Below, piece by piece: positions 36,202 to 42,663 of a stretch of 64,000 nt of DNA. A program made the translations under genes and the position numbers. Under the pieces are notes generated by a model that saw only the letters and a list, made by a program, of their open reading frames with translations, was not told where the DNA came from and searched no databases. Each line of letters opens with the position of its first letter. The stretch's first letter is position 1. Origin of the DNA: JAAFIP01 sp043778205 (lineage in GTDB: Bacteria > Pseudomonadota > Gammaproteobacteria > Burkholderiales > Burkholderiaceae_C). The stretch is from positions 3,436-67,435 of the forward strand of contig JAYWGO010000080.1 of NCBI GenBank assembly GCA_043778205.1, in the 5' to 3' direction.

Positions 36202-36553
36202 TCTTTCTAAAACGATGATCAGGGCTGCCCTAGCATTGGGTTCTGCTTCGCGGGATCAGGGCGGAGGTGCCCTTAGCTGCGCGGCTGTCCCCCGTTGCGG
36301 CCTAGGCCCGCTGCCTCCTTTATGCCGCTGCACTGAGCGCACCACCGCCCTGATCTCGCAGGCATGGCGGGTATTAAACCGCTGTGCGCCCACCATGTTC
36401 GCTGCCCCGGTGCTTGGGGTGATTGGCGTAGCGACATCAAGGAGGAGCCCAAAGGGCGGGGGACAGTCGCGTAGCCAATCACCCCAAGCACCGGGGCGTG
36501 CAAACCCTCAAACGCCACGGCATTGTGAATTCCACAGTGCCACGTAGTAGCCC
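36202..36553. repeat. Highly structured intergenic element with nested inverted repeats
   Basis: About 350 bases without a gene between ybaB and recR. Three inverted repeats were found: 36404-36435 with 36466-36497 (29 of 32 paired), 36251-36270 with 36339-36358 (18 of 20) and 36280-36294 with 36457-36471 (14 of 15). The first alone makes a long hairpin. GATCAGGG occurs at 36227 and again at 36255. It could be a small mobile element relic, or a strong RNA or DNA structure in the ybaB-recR transcript. No gene-length frame with family features was seen. Confidence 0.75.
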
Positions 36554-37144
36554 ATGCTTGACAACCACAACCTAGCCGCCTTGATCGACGCGCTGCGCCG
36601 CTTGCCCGGCGTGGGTGCCAAGTCAGCCGCGCGCATGGCGTTTCACATGCTGCAGCATGATCGCGAGGGCGCGCAGCTGCTGTCGCGCGCCTTAGCCCAA
36701 GCAGCTAACAATGTGCGCCACTGCGCCCGCTGCTACACCTTTACCGATGCCGATGTCTGCCAAACCTGCCTAGATACCGAGCGCAACGCCGCCCAACTGT
36801 GCGTGGTAGAAACCCCTGCTGATCAGTCGGCCCTGGAGCGCACCAGCGCCTATCGGGGGTTGTATTTTGTACTGATGGGCAAGCTCAGCCCGTTGGACGG
36901 TATTGGCCCCAAAGAAATTGGCCTGCACCGCTTGCTAGAACGCGCCTGCGACGGCGTAGTGACTGAGGTAATCTTGGCCACCAACTTTACGGCTGAGGGC
37001 GAAACCACGGCCCATGTCATAGCCCAAACCCTCAAAGCCCGTGGCCTGCAAGTCACCCGCCTGGCGCGCGGTGTGCCCGCAGGCAGCGAGCTGGAATACG
37101 TAGACCTGGGCACCATTGCCCACGCACTGGCAGACCGGCGTTAA
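36554..37144 (+). CDS. recR: Recombination protein RecR
   Basis: The protein has 196 residues. The helix-hairpin-helix region (RRLPGVGAKSAARMAFHML), the C4 zinc finger (CARCYTF, CQTCLD) and the Toprim start VVETPADQSALER are all present. It acts with RecF and RecO to load RecA at gaps. It belongs to the dnaX-ybaB-recR group but is separated from ybaB by the structured element. Confidence 0.97.
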   Translation: MLDNHNLAALIDALRRLPGVGAKSAARMAFHMLQHDREGAQLLSRALAQAANNVRHCARCYTFTDADVCQTCLDTERNAAQLCVVETPADQSALERTSAYRGLYFVLMGKLSPLDGIGPKEIGLHRLLERACDGVVTEVILATNFTAEGETTAHVIAQTLKARGLQVTRLARGVPAGSELEYVDLGTIAHALADRR

Positions 37145-37167
37145 AGTAGCCACTGCACAGCTTGAAC

Positions 37168-37443
37168 ATGAGCACGCTGACCACCCTGCGCCTGAAGATC
37201 TATAAAACCGTGGCCCGCCAACTGCATGGCCAGGTGCCTTGCTGGGTGTGCGGCCAGCATGTGCCGACCGATATGGCCACGCTAGAGCACATCGTGCCGC
37301 GCAGCCAAGGTGGAAGTAGCCACCAAGAAAACCTGGCCATCAGCCATGCGCAGTGCAACCTGCAGCGCCACGCTAAAGAGCACTCTGTGGTCGCGCCTGG
37401 GCCAATGGCCAAGCTAGAGGCCGGGCCTTTTGCAAAGCCCTGA
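37168..37443 (+). CDS. HNH endonuclease-like small protein
   Basis: The protein has 91 residues from the ATG at 37168; a TTG at 37162 is also possible. The HNH motif is LEHIVPRSQGGSSHQENL followed by CN, and two Cys pairs (CWVC and the later CN) could bind zinc. It follows recR by about 25 bases and may be co-transcribed. Possible roles are a small nuclease or decayed mobile-element remnant; no partner gene shows which. Confidence 0.78.
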   Translation: MSTLTTLRLKIYKTVARQLHGQVPCWVCGQHVPTDMATLEHIVPRSQGGSSHQENLAISHAQCNLQRHAKEHSVVAPGPMAKLEAGPFAKP

Positions 37444-37474
37444 ACCGCTTTGGAGGTGCGCTATAATGCTACTC

Positions 37475-37530
37475 ATTTAATAGCTGCTTGTGCAGCATTT
37501 CCTTGGGCGATAGCCCTAAATCATTAAAAA
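37475..37530 (+). repeat. Dispersed two-hairpin repeat, copy R9 (consensus-like)
   Basis: TTTAATAGCTGCTTGTGCAG, CATTTCCTTGGGCGATAGCC, CTAAATCATTAAAAA. Both hairpins are perfect: GCTGC-TTGT-GCAGC and GGGC-GATA-GCCC. It lies directly upstream of the MAPEG gene. Confidence 0.85.
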
Positions 37531-37553
37531 TCAACTAAATTTAAAGGAATACG

Positions 37554-37967
37554 ATGCCTTACGCGCACTTTACCGCTGCCTACTGGTGCTTACTGGTCGC
37601 TGCCATTTTGCCTATCATGTGTGCAGGTTTGGCCAAGTCGGGTACCTTTACCAAGCCGCGCAAAGACGGCGGTTTTGACAACCACAATCCGCGCGCTTGG
37701 CTGGCCCGCCAAACTGACTGGCGCGCCCGCGCTAATGCGGCGCAGGCCAATACCTTTGAGGCGCTGCCTTTCTTTTTTGCCGCCGTCATCATTGCCCACC
37801 AGCTGGGCGCGCTGCAAACGCGGGTGGACATTTTGTGCTTTCTGTGGCTGCTGCTGCGCATCCTGTTTGTCATTGCGTATGTGGGCGACATGGCCATGGT
37901 GCGCACGGGTTTATGGACAGGTGCGCTGTTGATCAACATCGCTATTTTGTTTGTGGGCTACAAATAA
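37554..37967 (+). CDS. MAPEG family membrane protein
   Basis: The protein has 137 residues and four hydrophobic segments. The start MPYAHFTAAYWCLLVAAIL, the conserved NPRAWLARQTDWRARANAAQ with AQANTFEALPFFFAAV and the C-terminal hydrophobic end match bacterial MAPEG (membrane-associated eicosanoid/glutathione) proteins. The substrate is unknown. AAAGGA precedes the ATG, and a strong terminator follows. Confidence 0.85.
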   Translation: MPYAHFTAAYWCLLVAAILPIMCAGLAKSGTFTKPRKDGGFDNHNPRAWLARQTDWRARANAAQANTFEALPFFFAAVIIAHQLGALQTRVDILCFLWLLLRILFVIAYVGDMAMVRTGLWTGALLINIAILFVGYK

Positions 37968-38024
37968 GCCACTAGACCAATATGACAGCCGTGTTACGTT
38001 GGCTCACATAGTGCTTACGTAATT

Positions 38025-38059
38025 ACCCGCTCGGGGAGAGTCCCGATGCGGGTTTTTTT
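38025..38059 (+). terminator. Rho-independent terminator
   Basis: ACCCGC-TCGGG pairs with CCCGA and, after one bulged T, GCGGGT; seven T follow. It ends the MAPEG transcript and lies just before the orphan binding protein gene. Confidence 0.85.
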
Positions 38060-38080
38060 GTGCGTGTGTAAGCTGTTGGT

Positions 38081-39250
38081 ATGACAATAATAAACCAAGG
38101 GATAAAACGCAAGGAGTCCGATGCGTTGCAGACCGCGACGGCCCAAGCTGTAGCAACTACCGGCAAACCAGGCCGCCGTAGCTGTCTGCTGCAGCTGGGC
38201 GCATTGGTTTTTGCCAACAGCGCTTGGGGGCAAACCAGCACCGTGGTGGCCAACCCGGCGGTGGTCAGCACCCCCACTTACGTGGCCAACGCCAAGCTAG
38301 AAAAAAAGCAAATCAGCATTGCAGCAGTTAATAAGACCGCACTGGCCTATTTACCGCTGACGGTGGCAGAGCAGCTAGGCTATTTTGCGGCCGAAGGGCT
38401 GGAGGTCGAGCTGACTGAGCCGCCTAGCATGGCGCGCGCGCAGCAGTTGGCCAGCAGCGCTAGTGGGCTGGATGTTGTCTGCGGTTGGCTAGAAAACACG
38501 CTGCTACTGCAAACCAAGGGCCAAGCGTTTACCGCTTTTGTGCTGCAGGGCAGGGCGCCGCAAATAGCGCTGGGCATTTCCACCGTCACTTTGCCTAGTT
38601 TTAGGCAGTTGCCAGACCTGCGCGGCAAGCGCGTGGGCGTTATGGCGCCTGATACCCCCAGCCACACCATTGCACACAGCGTGCTCACCCGCGCAGGTTT
38701 GCGTGCAGGTGACTATAGTTTTGTCAGTGTAGGCAGTGCCAGTGGTGCGCTGGCAGCGTTGCGCGCTGGGCAAATAGATGCACTAAGCTACCTTGACCCT
38801 GTGATTACCCAGCTTGAGCTGCGCGGCGAGCTGCGCGTGGTGGCCGACACCCGCACCCAGCGCGGTACTTTGCAGGCCTGCGGTGGTGAGATGCCAGCCA
38901 CCTGCCTGTACGCTACGCCCGAGTTTGTACAGCAGCACCCTAATACCATCCAGGCGGTTACTTATGCCATGGTGCACGCACTGAAATGGTTGCAAACGGC
39001 AGGCCTGTCAGACCTGATGAAAACCGTGCCAGAGAGCTACTTTGCCAGCGACCGTGCGCTGTATTTGGCAGCCTTTGCCCGCATGCGCGATGCCATTGCC
39101 TTGGACGGTGTGATCTCGGTAGCCGGTGTACGCAACACACTAGAGGCCCTGCGCGGAGCGGGGTCCATTTTGCGGACTGACAAAGTTGATATTGAAAAAT
39201 GCTTTACCAATACGTTTGCACAAGCTGCAAAGCTGCGCTACAAGGTGTGA
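38081..39250 (+). CDS. ABC-type substrate-binding protein (NMT1/SsuA-like), orphan
   Basis: The protein has 389 residues. An N-terminal RRSCLLQLGALVF signal ends near SAWG, and could be a Tat or Sec signal. AYLPLTVAEQLGYFAAEGLEVELTEP and DLRGKRVGVMAPDTPSHTIA are typical of the SsuA/ThiY/TauA family of periplasmic solute-binding proteins. No permease or ATPase gene is present nearby, so the partner transporter lies elsewhere or is missing. The ligand cannot be read from sequence (sulfonate, taurine, thiamine precursor or nitrate-like). Confidence 0.82.
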   Translation: MTIINQGIKRKESDALQTATAQAVATTGKPGRRSCLLQLGALVFANSAWGQTSTVVANPAVVSTPTYVANAKLEKKQISIAAVNKTALAYLPLTVAEQLGYFAAEGLEVELTEPPSMARAQQLASSASGLDVVCGWLENTLLLQTKGQAFTAFVLQGRAPQIALGISTVTLPSFRQLPDLRGKRVGVMAPDTPSHTIAHSVLTRAGLRAGDYSFVSVGSASGALAALRAGQIDALSYLDPVITQLELRGELRVVADTRTQRGTLQACGGEMPATCLYATPEFVQQHPNTIQAVTYAMVHALKWLQTAGLSDLMKTVPESYFASDRALYLAAFARMRDAIALDGVISVAGVRNTLEALRGAGSILRTDKVDIEKCFTNTFAQAAKLRYKV

Positions 39251-39371
39251 GCTTGTCTGGCTGCCAGAGCCGTTACATGCTGGCGCTAGCAAAGCCTTCA
39301 AAGGCAGTACTGTAAACGGTGTTTTAAGCGGCACTACTACCACTAGCGTATGCGCTGTAGCAGGCCACGTG

Positions 39372-40070
39372 CTAGCGGTTTTGGCCGGCTTGCCCAGCTT
39401 GTGCGGGCTGCACGCGGCGCGCGCCGTCAAAGCGGCTGCTCCAGTAGCCCACCCGCATGTCTTCTACCCGCACTACGCTGCCTGTGCGCGGTGAATGGAT
39501 AAATTTATTGTCGCCCACATAAATACCCACATGGCTAAAGGCCGACTTGAGGGTGTTAAAAAACACCAAGTCGCCAGGCTGCAGATCGCTTTTGTCTATT
39601 GACTGGGTGGCCGCAGCTTGTTCTGCTGCGCGGCGGGGCAGCACCAGCCCAATAGTCTGTTCGTACATAGCTTTGACAAAACCGCTGCAGTCAAAACCGC
39701 TCTCAGCGCTGTTGCCACCGCGCTTGTACGGCACGCCTAAAAAACCCATGGCGTTGACCACTAAGTCAGACGCCGTGTTGCTTACAGCACGGCCTGCCTG
39801 GCTTACCTGCTCACCAATGCGCTCTACAAAGCTGCGTTCAGCAAAGCTACGTTCTACTAAGCTGCGCTCGGCGACCAAACCGCGGTCTAGCACTGCGCTG
39901 CGTTCGCGCTCAGCCACCAAACCGCGATCGGCCAAAAAGCTGGCCATCTCGTCTACGCTGCCGCCTTGCATGGGCGTAGCTTGGGCTAAGCAAGAGCCCA
40001 CCATGCACGCCCAGCCTAAGCCAATACATGCTGCGGCTTTGGTAAGGTAAAGACGATTTTTAAAATACAT
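39372..40070 (-). CDS. C40 (NlpC/P60) peptidase with short repeats
   Basis: The protein has 232 residues. A signal peptide ends near SCLAQA. The NlpC/P60 triad is Cys in FDCSGFVKAMY, His in FSHVGIYVGDNK, and a following His/polar residue. It probably cleaves D-Glu-meso-DAP bonds in peptidoglycan. Between the signal and the enzyme, residues about 48-80 carry a repeat region: DRGLVAER twice and S(L/F)(V/A)ER three times, charged and helical. It looks monocistronic. Repeat number may vary between strains. Confidence 0.88.
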   Translation of the reverse strand: MYFKNRLYLTKAAACIGLGWACMVGSCLAQATPMQGGSVDEMASFLADRGLVAERERSAVLDRGLVAERSLVERSFAERSFVERIGEQVSQAGRAVSNTASDLVVNAMGFLGVPYKRGGNSAESGFDCSGFVKAMYEQTIGLVLPRRAAEQAAATQSIDKSDLQPGDLVFFNTLKSAFSHVGIYVGDNKFIHSPRTGSVVRVEDMRVGYWSSRFDGARRVQPAQAGQAGQNR

Positions 40071-40265
40071 ATATTAAGACTATCAGCATCATCTTCATAA
40101 GTCAAGTAAAGTAAATGCTGTAAGTTGTTGATTTGTCTAAATATTAGGGTTCTACACTAGGGTTTTAGGGTTCTTAGTTCGATGCCGTACCGGCTATTTT
40201 CTAAAAATTGGGCGCGCTGCTTAAGCTGGTTTTGCATCTGCCCCGAGCCTTGCCAAGCCTTGTAG

Positions 40266-40301
40266 TTGCAAAACCAGCTTGCGCGTGATAACATAAGTTA
40301 T
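40266..40301 (+). promoter_or_regulatory. Promoter and operator of the toxin-antitoxin pair
   Basis: TTGCAA (40266) and TAACAT (40289) are separated by 17 bases and look like -35 and -10 elements. ATAAC-ATAA-GTTAT overlaps the -10, a likely site for autorepression by the antitoxin. The start codon is at 40325. Confidence 0.5.
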
Positions 40302-40324
40302 AACATTACCCATTTGGAGCCACC

Positions 40325-40555
40325 ATGCAAGCACACGCACTCAAACTTACCAGCATCGGAAACTCGGTGGGGGTGATCTTGCCTAAAGAATTACTTAACA
40401 GCTTGAGTGTGGGCAAAGGGGACTCCTTGTTTGCTACTGCCACCCCCAACGGCTGCACCCTCACGCCTTACGACCCCAGCGTAGAAGAAGAAATTGCCAT
40501 AGGCCAAGCTTTTATGAACGAGTACCGCGAAACCTTCAAAGTACTTGCTAAATGA
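40325..40555 (+). CDS. AbrB/MazE-type antitoxin
   Basis: The protein has 76 residues. KLTSIGNSVGVILPKELLNSL is the SpoVT/AbrB (swapped-hairpin) DNA-binding pattern, followed by an acidic tail (PSVEEEIAIG) that would bind the toxin. It represses its own promoter in such systems. GGAG precedes the ATG. The stop overlaps the toxin start (ATGA). Confidence 0.88.
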   Translation: MQAHALKLTSIGNSVGVILPKELLNSLSVGKGDSLFATATPNGCTLTPYDPSVEEEIAIGQAFMNEYRETFKVLAK

Positions 40556-40950
40556 CGGCTGCTGCCGCTCGCTGGCGCTGGATATCACGTACAGGCCTGC
40601 TGCGTTTACATGACATGAGTTTGGTGCAGTTTGGTGGCGCCGCAGGCATTCGTGATGAGGGCTTGTTAGAGTCCGCACTAGGAAGAGCAGAAAACTTAGC
40701 GCATTACGGAACCCCGGATGTTGCTGATCTGGCCGCTGCCTATGGTTATGGTTTGGCTAAAAATCATGCATTCATTGATGGCAATAAACGTGCTGCATTT
40801 CTTGCAGTAGGTTTGTTTCTGCGTCTCAATGGCTGCGCACTAACCGCTAATCAGCCAGACGCAACACACACTGTAATGGCCCTAGCGTCGGGCGGTATTT
40901 CAGAAGCCGAGTTTGGCGCGTGGTTACGTGGCAATATGCGTTTTTTGTAA
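40552..40950 (+). CDS. doc: Doc-family (Fic) toxin, death-on-curing type
   Basis: The protein has 132 residues. The Fic/Doc motif HAFIDGNKR is at about residues 72-80 (Doc consensus HxFxDxNKR), followed by AAFLAVGLFLRLNG. Doc toxins phosphorylate EF-Tu to stop translation. It follows its antitoxin with a four-base overlap. The partner is AbrB/MazE-like, not the Phd antitoxin of phage P1. No truncation is seen. It may serve as a stabilising element of a chromosomal island. Confidence 0.88.
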   Translation: MTAAAARWRWISRTGLLRLHDMSLVQFGGAAGIRDEGLLESALGRAENLAHYGTPDVADLAAAYGYGLAKNHAFIDGNKRAAFLAVGLFLRLNGCALTANQPDATHTVMALASGGISEAEFGAWLRGNMRFL

Positions 40951-40993
40951 ATTCTGCCCTCATTTTTTATCCGATTTCCCGAAAGCCTCTCTC

Positions 40994-41590
40994 ATGCTCA
41001 TCGAAGCCCAAGCCAGCCAACTGGTGCTGATTGACCTGCAAACCAAACTTGTTCCCGCTATGTTTGAGGGGGCTGCTGTGGTGGCCAACGCGCTGCGCCT
41101 TGCACAGGCAGCGCAGCTGCTGCGCTTGCCCGTGTGCACCACCGAACAATACCCTGACGGCCTGGGGCCCACTGTGCCCGAGCTAGCGGCTTGGGCCAGG
41201 GCACCACTGCAAAAGCTGAGCTTTAGCGCCTGCGACGAAGGCTTGGTAGAGCATCTGCAGGCTGCTGGCACCCCCAAGCCATCGCCCAACGCGCGCAGCG
41301 TGCCCAAGCATCTGCAAAAGCAGGTAGAAAACAGCCGCAGCGAGATCATCATTGCCGGGTTGGAAGCCCATGTGTGTGTGCTGCAAACGGTCATGGGTTT
41401 GCTAGACGACTTTGACGTGTTTGTAGTGACCGATGCCTGCACCTCGCGCACCGAGCGCAACCGCGATGCCGCCTACGACCGCCTAGCCGCCGAAGGTGCT
41501 AACTTGGTAACCACCGAAATGGTGCTGTTTGAATGGCTGCGCAGCAGCGACCATGACCAGTTCAAAGCGGTGCAGGCGCTGGTGCGCTAG
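40994..41590 (+). CDS. Isochorismatase-family cysteine hydrolase
   Basis: The protein has 198 residues from the ATG at 40994. The triad of the family is visible as Asp in VLIDLQTKLVPAM, Lys in PLQKLSFSAC and Cys in AGLEAHVCVLQ. Members hydrolyse isochorismate, nicotinamide or other amides; the sequence type resembles YcaC-like enzymes with unknown substrate. It lies 43 bases after doc, possibly in the same transcript. Confidence 0.85.
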   Translation: MLIEAQASQLVLIDLQTKLVPAMFEGAAVVANALRLAQAAQLLRLPVCTTEQYPDGLGPTVPELAAWARAPLQKLSFSACDEGLVEHLQAAGTPKPSPNARSVPKHLQKQVENSRSEIIIAGLEAHVCVLQTVMGLLDDFDVFVVTDACTSRTERNRDAAYDRLAAEGANLVTTEMVLFEWLRSSDHDQFKAVQALVR

Positions 41591-41593
41591 CTA

Positions 41594-42415
41594 TTAAGCA
41601 CTGGTTTTTAAAAACTGGTGCAGCGCTGCCAGCGTTGCATCAGGCGCCTCAGTCATCAGGCTATGGCCTGCATTGACGGTTACTACGGTGGCCTGTAGCG
41701 CAGCGCTGATAAGGCCTTGTGCAGCTTTAGGCGGGGTCATTTGGTCATGTTGGCCTACTATAAAAAGTAGAGCTAGCTTTTCAGCATTTACTTGGGCGAT
41801 AGCCTCAAAAGCCTGTAAATAGTCATTGCAAGCGCTAAACCCGATGTGAAACACATTCTCTGTTGGGTTGCTTTGCAGCACCCTGCGCATCAGCGCGTGT
41901 GAGGCACCATAAACCCAAGTTCCGGGGCCCAGCGCTGAAGGCGGCGGGCACAGCGTGCTGTGGCTAAAAGTGTTAACCATGTGGATGGCATCCATCGGCC
42001 CATGAAGTGCTGCCTCCAGCAGCGCAGGCGACACTTTCATTGGAAAAGCCGTAGCCAACAAGGCCACATGCGTAGCCCGTTTTGCCAGCAAGCTTGCCGC
42101 GTGCAGTGCAATCAGCGAACCCCAGCTGTGCCCTACCAGTGCAGCTTTCTCAATGCCCGCTGCGTCCAGTAAGTTAACCACAAACGCCGCCGCCGCTTCA
42201 ACGCTGCGCGGGCAGTTCCCCGCACTTTTGCCATGCCCAGGCAAGTCCACCGCCAACACGTTAAACCCATGGTGGGCCAGGTAGCGGCTTTGCAAAATCC
42301 ACACGCTGTGGTCGTTTAACACACCATGGATGAAAACAACAGTTGGCTTGCCAGCATCAGGCACTTGGCCGCCGGTGTAGACGTAGGTCTTAGTGCCATT
42401 AACTTGGATGTACAT
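41594..42415 (-). CDS. Alpha/beta hydrolase
   Basis: The protein has 273 residues. VVFIHGVLNDHSVWILQSRY holds the oxyanion region, and ALVGHSWGSLIALHAA is the nucleophile elbow (Ser in GHSWG). QHDQMTPP carries the likely Asp, and NAGHSLMTEAPD the catalytic His. The substrate is unknown. The stretch FEAIAQVNAEKLALLF is encoded by a diverged copy of the dispersed repeat (41770-41820), so this loop may have been reshaped. It is convergent with the isochorismatase gene, with three bases between stops. Confidence 0.86.
   Translation of the reverse strand: MYIQVNGTKTYVYTGGQVPDAGKPTVVFIHGVLNDHSVWILQSRYLAHHGFNVLAVDLPGHGKSAGNCPRSVEAAAAFVVNLLDAAGIEKAALVGHSWGSLIALHAASLLAKRATHVALLATAFPMKVSPALLEAALHGPMDAIHMVNTFSHSTLCPPPSALGPGTWVYGASHALMRRVLQSNPTENVFHIGFSACNDYLQAFEAIAQVNAEKLALLFIVGQHDQMTPPKAAQGLISAALQATVVTVNAGHSLMTEAPDATLAALHQFLKTSA
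41770..41820 (+). repeat. Diverged dispersed repeat R10, inside the hydrolase gene
   Basis: AGCTAGCTTTTCAGC then ATTTACTTGGGCGATAGCC. The core match is clear at ATTT-CTTGGGCGATAGCC; the first hairpin is decayed. Translated from the other strand it gives AIAQVNAEKLA, in the same frame as the copies in dnaX and the foldase gene. Confidence 0.55.
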
Positions 42416-42663
42416 GAAGGCTTTAGGTAACTGGTGGGTACTGCAAAGTGTAGTGCTTTTGGGTAGTGTGCACGTCTCAATTGATGTCTTGAATCGTACA
42501 GCTATGGGTCACACCAAAAAATTAGACTTTATTCGCTGTCAAATTTAGCGCAAATAAAACGCTAAATATGACAGGTAGATTCAGTGCGGTGGATCAGCCG
42601 GGTGTTAAATATTGCAAACTTTCATCGTGAAGCAGGCCCAGTAAATAAACAAATACTATCCAT
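42416..42663. other. Divergent promoter region with strong hairpin
   Basis: About 250 AT-rich bases between the alpha/beta hydrolase and the glycine-rich protein. The hairpin at 42536-42550 with 42560-42574 (CTGTCAAATTTAGCG and CGCTAAATATGACAG, 14 of 15 paired) is 90 bases before the glycine-rich gene start. It may be an operator or leader structure. Confidence 0.5.

Noticed and set aside
36202..36553. A protein-coding gene in the structured segment (open frames of about 80-110 codons)
   Set aside because: The frames are short, low in family features and follow the palindromes; coding is not supported.
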